Source of the DNA: Azospirillum tabaci
GTDB lineage: Bacteria; Pseudomonadota; Alphaproteobacteria; Azospirillales; Azospirillaceae
NCBI RefSeq assembly: GCF_014596085.1
Contig: NZ_JACCJY010000034.1
Span: 1 to 64,000, forward strand
Direction: 5' to 3'
Length of the DNA stretch: 64,000 nt
The translations under genes and the position numbers were made by a program. The notes beneath the pieces were generated by a model that saw nothing but the letters and a program-made list of their open reading frames with translations, was not told the origin of the DNA and ran no database searches. Positions 8,362 to 17,694 of this stretch are shown here, piece after piece (position 1 is the first letter of the stretch; each line of letters starts with the position of its first letter).

Positions 8362-8915
8362 GACTTGCTCGCCAATGTGATGTCGCCACGGATTTGGCCG
8401 ATTTTCCGGCCGTCGATCTGGTGCTGGTAGGTCATCTGCAACTGGTCGAAGGCCAGCGAGATGGTCTCGGTGCCGTTGCTGCTGTCGTCGTTGTCGACCG
8501 ACAGCACATACTCCGTGATCTGCGTGTTCTTTAGGATGATGGTCAGGTACGGTTCGGCGAAGATGTCGCTTTCGCCGAAATGCTCACCGCCTTGCAGTTG
8601 GGCGAAAGTGCGGAAGAAATGGATCGTCGCGGTGACGTCCTTCTTCTGCGGGTCGAAGGCCGCCTGCATCAGCTTGGGCGAGGCGAGGTCGAAGTGACGC
8701 TCCAGCTTCAGGCTGTCGACGCCGAGCTTGTCCTGCTTCTTCGCCTTTCGGCCGCTGAAGGAGGAGTTGTCCTCGACCGGGTCGTCGTAGTTGAAGCCGC
8801 CGACCTCACGCTTGCCCGAGGACAGGTCGAAGCTCACGCAGTCGGCCAGGTTCTTGTAGTTGCGGATCAGCGACTCGCCCTTGATGCCGGGGTAGTCGAG
8901 CAGGATGCGGGGCAT
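8358..8915 (-). CDS. hcp: T6SS tube protein Hcp (minus-arm copy)
   Basis: The 185-residue Hcp-family protein begins MPRILLDYPGIKGES, the usual secreted-tube start, and contains LERHFDLASPKLMQAAF, the family's central segment. Hcp hexamers stack into the inner tube of the T6SS. Compared with the plus-arm copy (171 residues), it has an insertion of about 20 polar residues near positions 35-60 and is clearly divergent. It lies 3 bp after tssA and overlaps the UPF0114 gene. It could form a distinct tube or act as an effector carrier. Confidence 0.9.
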   Translation of the reverse strand: MPRILLDYPGIKGESLIRNYKNLADCVSFDLSSGKREVGGFNYDDPVEDNSSFSGRKAKKQDKLGVDSLKLERHFDLASPKLMQAAFDPQKKDVTATIHFFRTFAQLQGGEHFGESDIFAEPYLTIILKNTQITEYVLSVDNDDSSNGTETISLAFDQLQMTYQHQIDGRKIGQIRGDITLASKS

Positions 8916-8918
8916 GGC

Positions 8919-10016
8919 TCAGCGCTCCTCAAGCCGCAGAAGGCCGAAGATCCGCCCGACCTCGCCGCGGTCGCCCAGCAGCTCGGCGTACAGCTCCGGC
9001 AGGGACAGGTTCCCCCAGGTCGCGGCGCGGCGGACGAGGTAGGAGGTCGGGCTGTGCGGTTCCTCCCGCGCCAGGAAATCGGCGATCTGGTGCAGCATCG
9101 CGTAGGCCTCCTGCCGGGTCCGCGGCCCGCCGGGGCGGGCGAAGGCGGCGGGAATGATCTCGGCGGACGCGTCCATGGTGGCCTCCTCCCCGCCCTCGGC
9201 CTCCTCCGTCACGGCGGAGGCGCCGTCCGGATCGATGCCGCGCTTGGCGAGCGCTTCGCGGTGGAATTGGATCAGGCTCTCCAACGTCTTCAGAAGCTGG
9301 CTGAAGCCGGGGGCGGCGCGGCCGGCCACGGCGTCCAGTTCCGCCGCCAGGGTGCGCACCGCCGTCACCGTGTCGCGCAGGTGGCCGTGCTGAGTCTGGT
9401 AGAAGCCGGGCGGCGTGCGGTCCTGGGCGGCGAGGATCTGCTCGACCGTCACCTCCCCGTCCTCGACCGCCTCGTGGAAGGCGCGCTGGTCGCGGGTGGC
9501 GAGCTTGCGCAGGCGCTGCGCGTTCTGCCAATCCTGGAAGCGGTGCGTCTCGTCGGCATTCGCCCCCGGCTGGGTGACGGTGGTCGCCATCAGATCGCGC
9601 GACAGTTGGCTGTCCAGCCAGACCAAGGGGGCCAGCCGCGGCTCCGGATCGCCGTCGTCCAGACGCGGGTAAAGGCCGTCCCAGAAATCCTCCACCAGCC
9701 CATGGACCAGCAGAAGCCCCGGCGCCAGCCCCGCCGGACCATGCAGGCGGCCCAGCGCCTGGACGAGCCACGCCGCGACCTGAAGATCCTTGGTGCGGGT
9801 CGTCAGCAGGTCCGACGCCTGCTTAACGACGCCCTTCCAGTCCGCCTTCTTGACGGTGGTCTGCCAGATGCCCTGGTCGAGATCGTCGTCCATCCGGCGC
9901 GCCTCGGTCAGCGCGTCGAATTCCGGGCCATGGCGCAGGTCGTCGCCCGCCGGATCGTCGCCGGGGATGGGCTGGAGCAACGCGCCGATGTCGATCAGCG
10001 GGTGGGATGCGGTCAT
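8919..10016 (-). CDS. tssA: T6SS baseplate/sheath-assembly protein TssA (ImpA)
   Basis: The protein has 365 residues with the ImpA N-terminal domain (about 5-130; PGDDPAGDDLRHGPEFDAL and KKADWKGVVKQASDLL are typical). TssA primes baseplate and sheath assembly in the cytoplasm. The C-terminal half is a shorter, TssA2-like helical region ending in EEPHSPTSYLVRRAATW. ATG at 10016 is preferred; a TTG two codons earlier is possible. Neither has a strong ribosome binding site, consistent with coupling to tssM, which ends 22 bp upstream. Confidence 0.9.
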   Translation of the reverse strand: MTASHPLIDIGALLQPIPGDDPAGDDLRHGPEFDALTEARRMDDDLDQGIWQTTVKKADWKGVVKQASDLLTTRTKDLQVAAWLVQALGRLHGPAGLAPGLLLVHGLVEDFWDGLYPRLDDGDPEPRLAPLVWLDSQLSRDLMATTVTQPGANADETHRFQDWQNAQRLRKLATRDQRAFHEAVEDGEVTVEQILAAQDRTPPGFYQTQHGHLRDTVTAVRTLAAELDAVAGRAAPGFSQLLKTLESLIQFHREALAKRGIDPDGASAVTEEAEGGEEATMDASAEIIPAAFARPGGPRTRQEAYAMLHQIADFLAREEPHSPTSYLVRRAATWGNLSLPELYAELLGDRGEVGRIFGLLRLEER

Positions 10017-10037
10017 TGGCAACTCATGGGGGACTGC

Positions 10038-13000
10038 TCACGGGAAGCGTTGGGCCGCGGGGCGGAGCATGGGGGGCTGGGACGGGGGAGTGCCCAGATC
10101 GAAGAAGGCGCGGTCCGCCGGGGCCACCGCGCCCGACGGCGCCGGCCAGCCGGCCAGCCCCGGCATCCGCCGCATGGTGCCGACCGGCGCGAGCGGCGGC
10201 GCCTGCGCGGGCAGTGCGGGCATAGCCACCTTCTCCTCGCGCGGCGGCTTGCCGTCGGCCAGGACGGTGCGCTTGACCGCCAGCGTCATGAAGACCCGGA
10301 CGTTGGGCTTCACCGCGGGTTGCGGCGCTGCCTGCGCGGCCGGAGCGATCGGCATCGGGGCGGCGGCAGCCTCCTTGACCGGGCCGCTGGCGGTGGCCTC
10401 GAACAGCAGCAGCGGTTCGGTGTCCGGGCCGGGGCGGCGGTCGCGCTGCGGCGCGGCCTGCCGGCTGGCCAGGGCGAACAGCGCCCAGGGACCGTCATAG
10501 TCGAAGCGCAGCGAGGGTCCGTCCACCGCCGCCCCCGCGCCGACACCCGAGACCGGCAGCACCGTGCCGTCCTTGGCCCAGCGCAGCGTCACGCTCAGCT
10601 TGTCGCCGGGATACCAGCGCAGCGGGGTGCGCGGCAGCACGCTGGACAGGGCGCCGTTCGGCGTGGCGAGCTTCCATTCGATGATGTCGCTGCCTCCGGC
10701 CTCGCGGCCGCGGTTGACGCGGAAGGCGGGGTCGAGCGCCAAGCCGCCGCTCTGGTCCGGGGTCACCGCGGCGATCAGCAGCGGACGCGCCCGCTCCATG
10801 GTCTCCACGAAGCGCAGAGCCTCCCGCCCGGCGGTGCCGAACCGCTCGCCGCGGCGCAAGCCCTCCAGCACGAAAGCCGACCGGGCGTCGAACCGCTCGT
10901 AGAAGGCGCGCACCGCCGCCGGGTCGGCCTCCTCGCCCGACACCGTCCCACCAGAGATTCCCGAAGCGGCGAAGGGGAAGCGGCCGGCCAGCATCTCGTT
11001 GAACGAGGCGGCCATGTCGACGTAGGCGTCGTAGACGCGGGCGTCGGCGGCCAGCACGCAGCGCGTGGCGATCCACTGCTTCAGCTCGGCCAGACGGCTG
11101 CGGAAGAAGTCGTCCGGCACCCCGTCGATGGCGCCCAGATTCTGGCAACCGGCGGCGTCCACAGCGGCGCTTTCCACCGTCACGAACTTTTCGAGCTGCG
11201 CCAGGGAGCTGTTCGGGCGCCCGCCGTCGTACTTGTCCAGCTCGGTGATGATGCGCGCCCACTTGGAGGCGGCGCCCGATCCGGTTCCGGCGCCCATCAC
11301 CGGGCGCTCCAGGATCTCCACCACCGGGGCGGCGATGTCGCGGGCGAGCACCGTCACCTCCTGCCGGGCGTTGCCGAGATAGAGCGCCAGTCCGGCCGGT
11401 GTGGTCTGCCCGAACAGCAGGTGCGGCACCAGCGGCCCGTCCACCCAGACGTCCAGCGCGTGGGCGTCGGGCCGGTAGAGCTGGTCGCCCTCCAGCAGCC
11501 GGTCGGCCTGGGCCAGCACGGCGTTGGCCTGCCGGGCCACGGTGTCGCGGATGGTGTCGGCGGAGGTGATCAGCCCGATCTGGCGGAAGGACTGCATGGT
11601 CTCGGCCAGCACCGGGAAGGCGGTGCGCAACGCGTGGGCCGAGGCGCGGAGCTGCGCCAGCCCGCCCGCCCGGTCCACCCCGCCGCCCGCCGGGCTGCCG
11701 GCGAGCGCGCGGGCGAGGATGCGCTCCACCCCCTGGCGGAGCTGGTGCTGCGCCGCCGCCCGCATGGAGGTGCGGAGCATGGCCGGTGCCTGCGGCAGGT
11801 CCTTGGCGTCGAACAGCAGATAGTCCTCGACCAGCGGCGGGATGCTGTCCAGAGCGGCGCGGTCCCAGCCGGCGCCCATGGCGGGCATCGCCAGCGCGCC
11901 GCTGTCATCCGTCTTCATAAAGCGGCGGGCCATCCACACCGACAGGGTGCGGCGAAGCTGCTCCGCCGCCGGAGCCAAGCGGGCGCCCCCATTCGGCGCC
12001 TGCTCCAGAAGGCGGCCGATCACCGAATCCAGGCTGCGGGCACCGACTCCCGCCTCGTCGTAGCGGCGCTGCGCCAGATCCAGGATGTCGGCGCGCAGGT
12101 TGGGGCCGAGCAGGTCGGACTTCTCCAGCCGGCCGAGCAGCGCCTCGAACTCCGGCGGCAGGACGGGGCCGTTGGCGCCGATCCAGGCGCCGCGCTCCGC
12201 GCCCAGGCCGCGGGCGGCGTCCTCCAGGCTCGACAGCACCTCGGCGTAGGCCGCCGCCGCGTCGGCGCCGGACCGCGCCCCGCCGGCCAGCAGCTCCAGT
12301 TCGCTGGCGGCGACCGACAGCCGCGCGGCGGCGAGGCCGCCCATGGCGAGGTCGCGCAGATAGGCGTCGGCATACTGCCGGAAACGGCGGCTGACCTCCG
12401 CCCGGTGGGCGGTCAGGTCGATGGGGCGCTGCGCGCCCGGTCCCGGCGCGGGAATGGCGGTGCCGCCCGGCGGCTGGTCGATCTCCCAGCCGTGCAGCCG
12501 CGCGGAGAAGCCGCGCGCCACGCCGGAGCCCAGCGCGAAGTCCAGCACCTCGTCCAGCGGCAGGGTCGGGTCGCGGGCGTCCACGTTGTTGTAGGCGCGG
12601 GCCAGCCCCTCGGCGATGCCGACCTCGCCCGCGAAGGCGCGCAGCCGCTCGAAGGCGCCCGCCCCCGCCGGCCCGACCCCGCCGTCGCGGGTCAGGCGGC
12701 GCAGCCGATCCTCGGCGACGTCGCGCACGGTCGACAGGGCGAGGCGGCGGTAGCCGACGGCCAGCGCCCCCGACACCGAATCCGGGACGCCGCTGATCCA
12801 CGACGCCGGCAGCGGGTTGAAGGTCCAGTCGGTGGGCAGCATCGTCACGCCCTGCACGAAGCGGGCGGCGGGATCGCCATAGGCCGCGGTCATCGGCGCC
12901 CCGGCCTCGACCGCCGGACGTTGGTCGGCGAGCTGCTGGAGCCCGCCTGGAATGTCGGCCAGGACCGGCAACAGCCGGTCCGACAGGGTGGAGGCGCGCT

Positions 13001-14186
13001 GCACCCCCATCCACAGCAGCAGGACGGCGGCAACGGCGGCGGCCCCCGTTCCCACCGGCCAGGAGTAGCGGCGCCACGCGCGGGACGCGGCCAGCGCGCG
13101 GGTCGGCTTGGGCAGGCCGGCCTCGGGGAAGATCTTGCGGTTCAGCAGGTCGCGCCCGAACAGCGCCGCCGCGTCCGGATCGGGGCGGCCCGTGAAGTAG
13201 AGGCCGCGGACGTAGAGAGTCTCCTGGTAAGCGGTGCGCTTGAAGGCGGTGCCGAGCAGGGCGCGCAACGCCGCCTCCGTCCCGGTCAGCCGCTCCGTCA
13301 GGGCGAACAGCGGGGCGCCGTCCGGCGTGGCCGTCGCGCCGAACACCTCCAGTTCCACCGCCAGCAGCCCGTCGGCCAGCGACTGCAGCGCCTCGCTCAC
13401 GAAATCGGGGGAGAAGGCGGTTTCCAGCGCGTAGGGGCTCGACCAGCCGAGCATCCCACCGGTCAGGGAAGGGGGCAGCGCCTCGGCCAGCGCGGCGAAG
13501 CCGGGGGCCTCCTCGCAGCCCGTCACCACCACATAGACCGGCAGGGCGAAGCCGAGCGTGCGCTGGATCTCCCACAGCCGGGCGTACAGCTCCGTCCCGC
13601 GCGCGGTGGCGCGGCGCACGTCGTCCAGCTCAGCCAATGGGATGGTCAGGATCAGCCCGTCGGCGGGCAGCATCGGGCGGCGGCGGCCCAGCAGGTCCAG
13701 CACGCCCGCCCAGGCGGCGCGGGGATCGTCGACGTCGATGACCACCGCCCGGTCGTAGAAGCGCCAGGAGAAGCCGGCGTGCCGCTCGGCGGCCACCGGG
13801 GGACGCACCTCCTCCGCGCAGGACAGCAGGCCGGCGTCGTCCGACGCGGCGACGCCGGTGCGCAGGTACCAGGGCACCAGATAGACGTTGCGCGACAGCG
13901 TCTCGCGATAGGCCGCCAGACCGTCGCGGAACAGCCGGCGGATGTCGCGGATGGTGACGTCCGGCGCGGTCGCCGCGAGCGCCGGGACCGTTCCGCCCTC
14001 CTCCGCCGTCGCATCGGGCGGCGGCAGGGCCGCCGGTTCCGCCGGGGCGGGCGGCGCCGCGCTACGGGCGCGCAGCAGGATCGCCGCCATCACAGCGACG
14101 ATCAGCAGCACGAGGACGAGAAGCCCCGCGAAGACCCAGATCTGGTTGCCGGCGATGCCGGACAGGACCGCTGCCAGGAGTTCCAT
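10038..14186 (-). CDS. tssM: T6SS membrane-complex protein TssM (IcmF), NTPase motif lost
   Basis: TssM links the inner-membrane TssL to the outer-membrane TssJ across the periplasm. At 1382 residues it is somewhat longer than most. It has N-terminal helices near 15-38, a cytoplasmic domain to about residue 370, a helix near 375-395, and then a long periplasmic part with the C-terminal TssM beta domain. In IcmF proteins, PWY is followed by a Walker A motif. Here PWYLRTG is followed by VAASDDAG with no GKT/GKS, and the usual DTAGRY stretch reads IDVDDP. The frame is intact throughout, so this is divergence and not a frameshift. It lies between tssL (15 bp gap) and tssA. Confidence 0.92.
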   Translation of the reverse strand: MELLAAVLSGIAGNQIWVFAGLLVLVLLIVAVMAAILLRARSAAPPAPAEPAALPPPDATAEEGGTVPALAATAPDVTIRDIRRLFRDGLAAYRETLSRNVYLVPWYLRTGVAASDDAGLLSCAEEVRPPVAAERHAGFSWRFYDRAVVIDVDDPRAAWAGVLDLLGRRRPMLPADGLILTIPLAELDDVRRATARGTELYARLWEIQRTLGFALPVYVVVTGCEEAPGFAALAEALPPSLTGGMLGWSSPYALETAFSPDFVSEALQSLADGLLAVELEVFGATATPDGAPLFALTERLTGTEAALRALLGTAFKRTAYQETLYVRGLYFTGRPDPDAAALFGRDLLNRKIFPEAGLPKPTRALAASRAWRRYSWPVGTGAAAVAAVLLLWMGVQRASTLSDRLLPVLADIPGGLQQLADQRPAVEAGAPMTAAYGDPAARFVQGVTMLPTDWTFNPLPASWISGVPDSVSGALAVGYRRLALSTVRDVAEDRLRRLTRDGGVGPAGAGAFERLRAFAGEVGIAEGLARAYNNVDARDPTLPLDEVLDFALGSGVARGFSARLHGWEIDQPPGGTAIPAPGPGAQRPIDLTAHRAEVSRRFRQYADAYLRDLAMGGLAAARLSVAASELELLAGGARSGADAAAAYAEVLSSLEDAARGLGAERGAWIGANGPVLPPEFEALLGRLEKSDLLGPNLRADILDLAQRRYDEAGVGARSLDSVIGRLLEQAPNGGARLAPAAEQLRRTLSVWMARRFMKTDDSGALAMPAMGAGWDRAALDSIPPLVEDYLLFDAKDLPQAPAMLRTSMRAAAQHQLRQGVERILARALAGSPAGGGVDRAGGLAQLRASAHALRTAFPVLAETMQSFRQIGLITSADTIRDTVARQANAVLAQADRLLEGDQLYRPDAHALDVWVDGPLVPHLLFGQTTPAGLALYLGNARQEVTVLARDIAAPVVEILERPVMGAGTGSGAASKWARIITELDKYDGGRPNSSLAQLEKFVTVESAAVDAAGCQNLGAIDGVPDDFFRSRLAELKQWIATRCVLAADARVYDAYVDMAASFNEMLAGRFPFAASGISGGTVSGEEADPAAVRAFYERFDARSAFVLEGLRRGERFGTAGREALRFVETMERARPLLIAAVTPDQSGGLALDPAFRVNRGREAGGSDIIEWKLATPNGALSSVLPRTPLRWYPGDKLSVTLRWAKDGTVLPVSGVGAGAAVDGPSLRFDYDGPWALFALASRQAAPQRDRRPGPDTEPLLLFEATASGPVKEAAAAPMPIAPAAQAAPQPAVKPNVRVFMTLAVKRTVLADGKPPREEKVAMPALPAQAPPLAPVGTMRRMPGLAGWPAPSGAVAPADRAFFDLGTPPSQPPMLRPAAQRFP

Positions 14187-14201
14187 GACCGTCCTCTCCC
14201 G

Positions 14202-15083
14202 TCAGCGGGTCACGCGAACCGATGCCTGAAGCACCGCGTCCGCCGCGTTGGAAAGCTGCGCGGTGGACATCCACCAGAGCGCCTGACCCAGGACCAGCCA
14301 CAGCCCGGCGATGGCCCCCAGCACCAGCGGCCAGCGCGGCCCGCGCGCCAGCGTGCGCGCCTTGCCGTCGGTCAGCGTGTGGGCGTAGGCGGCGGGGATC
14401 AGCGTCCGCCCGCCGGGCAGCATCCCGGCGCCCAGCTCGGACTCGCGGCCGGCGATGAACTCGAACAACCGAGCGCTGTAGTCGCGCAGGGTGGATTCGC
14501 CGCCCGGCACCCGGCAGCGCCCCTTGAAGCCCATGCCGAGCACGCAGAGATAGACCGCCGCCAGCTGGACCAGCCGCCGGTCGTTGCTGGCGAGCAGCGC
14601 CTCCATCCGGTCGAACACCCGCTCGCCGGCCAGCCGGGTGCGGAACACCGCCTGCTCCAGCAGCACGCTGCGCCACAGCTCCCGCCCGTTCCACTCCACG
14701 TCATGGATGAACAGGTCGTCGGCCAGCGCCGCCATGGCGTATTGCGCCTCGCGGTGCTGGCTGATCATCAGGTCGGTGCCGGTGCGCCCGACCTGGACCG
14801 CCTGCGCCTCCAGAAACTCCTGAAGGCGGCGGATGATGATCTCGGCGTCGGGCTCCAGCGCCAGGGCCGGCAACGCCGCGGCGGCACCGCGGGGCGCCGG
14901 GATCGCCAGGGCGTCCTCGGTCAGGAAGGCCGGCAGGCTGTCCGCCGTCTCCCCAGCGGCGCCCTCGGGCTTCGCGGCGGCTGTAGGGCGCCCGGCGCCG
15001 ACGGCGGCGCGGTGCTTCTGGAGTTCCCGCGCGAAGGCGAGGAAGTGATCGACCAGATCCCGGCGGTGCAGCATGGCGGTCAT
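14202..15083 (-). CDS. tssL: T6SS inner-membrane protein TssL (DotU/IcmH)
   Basis: The 293-residue protein has a proline/alanine-rich N-terminus (about 1-75) and a cytoplasmic helical DotU domain (about 76-240; QYAMAALADDLFIHDVEWNGR and LGMGFKGRCRV are characteristic). A single helix near the C-terminus (about 255-275) anchors it. It joins the baseplate (through TssK) to TssM. The sequence ends soon after the helix, so there is no OmpA-type peptidoglycan-binding domain. It is 8 bp downstream of tssK and 15 bp upstream of tssM. Confidence 0.93.
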   Translation of the reverse strand: MTAMLHRRDLVDHFLAFARELQKHRAAVGAGRPTAAAKPEGAAGETADSLPAFLTEDALAIPAPRGAAAALPALALEPDAEIIIRRLQEFLEAQAVQVGRTGTDLMISQHREAQYAMAALADDLFIHDVEWNGRELWRSVLLEQAVFRTRLAGERVFDRMEALLASNDRRLVQLAAVYLCVLGMGFKGRCRVPGGESTLRDYSARLFEFIAGRESELGAGMLPGGRTLIPAAYAHTLTDGKARTLARGPRWPLVLGAIAGLWLVLGQALWWMSTAQLSNAADAVLQASVRVTR

Positions 15084-15091
15084 TCCCCGGC

Positions 15092-16435
15092 TCAGGCGCT
15101 GACGAAGAGGGTGATCTCGACCGGGCGGAAGCGGCTGCCCAGCGAGTCCGGGTTCCAGATCTCCAGCCGCTCGCCGGGGACGATGTAGCGGGGATCGACC
15201 TTGATCTCGAACGGCACCACGCCGCGCGGGGCGGCCACCCCGCCCTCGCCGCTGTCATCCAGCGCGACGCGTTCGGCCCCCTTCACGCGCAGGCCGGACA
15301 GCGTCTCCAGCCGGGAGCGGGAGGCGACGATGCAGTTCTCCATCCAGGCGGCGACCTCGCTGACCGGAGCCGCGGCCGGGCCGCGCACGCCGACGACCAG
15401 CCGGCCCTTCAGCCAGGCCTCGTCCATGGCCAGACCGAACATGCCGTCCTCGAAGGTGAAGGGGATGCGGGCGACGCCCTCCTTCACGCGGTCGATCATG
15501 CGCAGGATGAAGTCGCGCACCTCGCCGAAGCTCGCCATCGGGTCGTCGTGGTCATAACGCGACAGCTTGGCCGGTACGGCGCCGCTGGCGAAGGCCGACA
15601 GGTGCCCGGCCAGCGTGCACAGCGACATGTAGACATCGAACGGGTGGCAGACGCCGACGCCGAGCTGCGCCTCCAGCGGCGGCAGGCCGGTGACGAGGCT
15701 GCGGATCTCCGCCCGCGCCGCCTCGGCCAGTTCGGTCGCCGGGTTGCCGTTGCCAACGCCGGAGCGCTCGGCCAGGAACAGCGCCTTCTCGCGCACGCGC
15801 CGCACCACCTCCGCCCCCAGCCGGCCGAGCGGCGCGTTGGCGGCGACGGTCAGCGCCGGCGGCACGAAGTCGGTCAGCACGAAGGCGTCGTTGCGGAAGG
15901 TCGCCTGCGCGATCGGCATCGAGACGAACTTCTGCGGCGGCTTCTGGGTCGGGCCGGTGGTGGCGAACAGGGCCAGCCGCGGGCGCAGCCGGGCAATGGA
16001 CAGCTCCTCCCCGCCATGCTGGTCGGCGACCGGCGCACCCTCGACCGAGACGTAGCGCGGCGTCTCCCCCGGTCCCGGCGCGCGGTCGCCACGGGCGGCG
16101 GGAACGATCAGGTGGATGGTGATCTGCGTCTGCCCCACCGGGTCCGCGTAGGCGGAGATGTCCACCTCCAGCGGCTCGTCGGTCCCGGCGCGGTAGTCCA
16201 CGACGAGGCCGTCGGGCAGGATCGCCTCCAGCTCCCGCACCTGAACCAGCCCGGAGACGAGCTGCACCCGGTCGACCTGGAGATGGACGACGCCCCAATG
16301 GAAGGGCCGCGCATGCCGGACGTGATAGGTCAGCTGCCGCTCGTGCCGCAGCGCCTGCTGCTGGAAATGCTGCGGGGCCAGCAGCATCCCGTCGTGCCAG
16401 TCGATGGCGTCGGGAATGTCGCGCGCCTCGGTCAT
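15092..16435 (-). CDS. tssK: T6SS baseplate protein TssK
   Basis: TssK is a trimeric adaptor that tethers the phage-like baseplate to the TssJLM complex. The 447-residue length is typical. The N-terminus W-DGMLLAPQHFQQQ and HERQLTYHV is the strongest family signature, followed by the shoulder domain, the helical bundle and a C-terminal head ending VEITLFVSA. It lies between tssJ (27 bp upstream) and tssL (8 bp downstream). The start is ATG at 16435. Confidence 0.94.
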   Translation of the reverse strand: MTEARDIPDAIDWHDGMLLAPQHFQQQALRHERQLTYHVRHARPFHWGVVHLQVDRVQLVSGLVQVRELEAILPDGLVVDYRAGTDEPLEVDISAYADPVGQTQITIHLIVPAARGDRAPGPGETPRYVSVEGAPVADQHGGEELSIARLRPRLALFATTGPTQKPPQKFVSMPIAQATFRNDAFVLTDFVPPALTVAANAPLGRLGAEVVRRVREKALFLAERSGVGNGNPATELAEAARAEIRSLVTGLPPLEAQLGVGVCHPFDVYMSLCTLAGHLSAFASGAVPAKLSRYDHDDPMASFGEVRDFILRMIDRVKEGVARIPFTFEDGMFGLAMDEAWLKGRLVVGVRGPAAAPVSEVAAWMENCIVASRSRLETLSGLRVKGAERVALDDSGEGGVAAPRGVVPFEIKVDPRYIVPGERLEIWNPDSLGSRFRPVEITLFVSA

Positions 16436-16462
16436 GCGATCCTCATGGAGAAGGAAAGAACA

Positions 16463-16912
16463 TCACGGAACCAGTTCGACATCCTTGTCCCCGGCGGTGA
16501 GGGTCAGCGTTCGTGTGTCGGGCACGCGCAGGCGGTGCGGTCCCGGCGTGGAATAGTTGGCGAAGACGAGGATCGCCCAGGCCGGCTCGCCCGGCGGCAG
16601 GTCCGCCTTCAGCGTCTGGCCGGGGACCAGCTCCCAGCTCGCGACGCCGAGCGTGGTCGGGTGATCGCGCATGGACTGCTCGCGCTGGCCGAACCACTCC
16701 GCGGCGGTCAGCGCCCCCAACTTGTCCACCAGCGCCTTGTCGCGGACGGACACGAGGTCGATGGCGACCGGCGTGGTGTCGTTGGCGGCCGGGGCGACCG
16801 TGAAGGACACGCTGTCCAGCGCGGCGCGCGGCTTCTCCGCGCAGCCGGCGGTCAGCAACATCAGCGCCAGAGCACCGGCCAATCCCAATCCTTTTCCGTT
16901 CACCGGAGTCAT
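16463..16912 (-). CDS. tssJ: T6SS outer-membrane lipoprotein TssJ
   Basis: The 149-residue protein has a lipoprotein signal: hydrophobic residues about 9-21, then the lipobox LTAGC with Cys24 as the acylation site. The rest is a small beta-sandwich typical of TssJ, with VAIDLVSVRDKALVDKLG and a W-L-PGQTL pattern. It anchors the membrane complex at the outer membrane and binds the TssM C-terminus. It starts 5 bp after the upstream SPOR gene ends, so the two are co-transcribed. The identity rests on position, lipobox and length more than on a single unique motif. Confidence 0.85.
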   Translation of the reverse strand: MTPVNGKGLGLAGALALMLLTAGCAEKPRAALDSVSFTVAPAANDTTPVAIDLVSVRDKALVDKLGALTAAEWFGQREQSMRDHPTTLGVASWELVPGQTLKADLPPGEPAWAILVFANYSTPGPHRLRVPDTRTLTLTAGDKDVELVP

Positions 16913-16917
16913 GACGT

Positions 16918-17694
16918 TCAGCGCTCTCCCGCTTCGGCAAGGGTGACGACGGTCCCGGATACACCGTTCGCCCGCGCCAGCGCGTCCAGCGCGCGGGCGG
17001 CCTCGTCGGCGGCGGCGTAGCGTCCGGTGCGCACGGCGTAGGGGGCGTTGCCGCCCGGCAACGGCGCGAAATCGACCGTGCCGCGCACGCCGCGCTGGGC
17101 GGCGGCGGCGGCGAAGGACTCCGCGTTGGACGGGGTGGCGAAGCGCCCGAGTTCGATGGCGTAATGGCGGACCGGCGCCGGCCCGTTCCCGCCGCCGTCC
17201 TCCTTCATCGCGTCCAGCCGGTCGTTCAGCGTGTCCTCGACGATGCCTTCCACGCTGTTGCCGGCGAATTCGGTGACGCGGTAGCCGGTCTTCTCGATGA
17301 CGTGGGCGGCGGTGCCGGCCATCCAGCCGGGCAGGAAGCGGCGGGCCGCGTCCGCGGCGCCGCGCGTCACCGGCTCGGTCGCCGCGATCGCCCGTCCGCG
17401 CGCCTCGTCGCTGAAGATGTCCGCCGTCTCGATCACGCCCTGGCGGGCCTCGAAGCTGTCGGCGATGTTGCTCCGTGCCATCGCGCCCAGTCCGCCGCCA
17501 GCGGCGGGCGCCGCGGCGGTCGTGGCAGCGGACGCGGCGGCGGGGGGTGGGGCCGGTGCCATCGGCGTATCGCCGCCGCCGGTCAGGATCAGCGCCGCCA
17601 TCACCCCGCCCCCCAGCAGCGCCACGACGGTCAGCACGGCGACGCCGGCGGCCAGAGCCGCCACCTGCCATCGTCCGAGCGTGATCGTGGTCAT
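16918..17694 (-). CDS. membrane-anchored SPOR-domain protein (first copy)
   Basis: The 258-residue protein has a short cytoplasmic tail, one helix (about residues 9-35), an Ala/Pro linker, a middle helical region, and a C-terminal SPOR domain (about 175-255; HYAIELGRFATPSNAESF then YAVRTGRYAAADEA). SPOR domains bind glycan strands stripped of stem peptides, so it is an inner-membrane protein reaching the peptidoglycan. The start at 17694 gives a membrane anchor directly; longer frames upstream are arginine-rich and unlikely. A 217-bp gap (17695-17911) holding GC hairpins separates it from the second SPOR gene. That gap may contain an internal promoter, but none is clear. Confidence 0.8.
   Translation of the reverse strand: MTTITLGRWQVAALAAGVAVLTVVALLGGGVMAALILTGGGDTPMAPAPPPAAASAATTAAAPAAGGGLGAMARSNIADSFEARQGVIETADIFSDEARGRAIAATEPVTRGAADAARRFLPGWMAGTAAHVIEKTGYRVTEFAGNSVEGIVEDTLNDRLDAMKEDGGGNGPAPVRHYAIELGRFATPSNAESFAAAAAQRGVRGTVDFAPLPGGNAPYAVRTGRYAAADEAARALDALARANGVSGTVVTLAEAGER

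Noticed and set aside
10038..14186. Frameshift or pseudogene explanation for the missing TssM Walker A
   Set aside because: The frame is open for 1382 codons and flanking motifs are in phase, so the loss is by substitution.
8580..15188. A 2202-codon open frame on the plus strand, antisense to hcp-tssA-tssM-tssL
   Set aside because: Its product is low-complexity, rich in Gly/Arg/Gln/Ala/His, with no domain. It mirrors the codon bias of the tss genes on the other strand, so it is a GC-rich antisense shadow.
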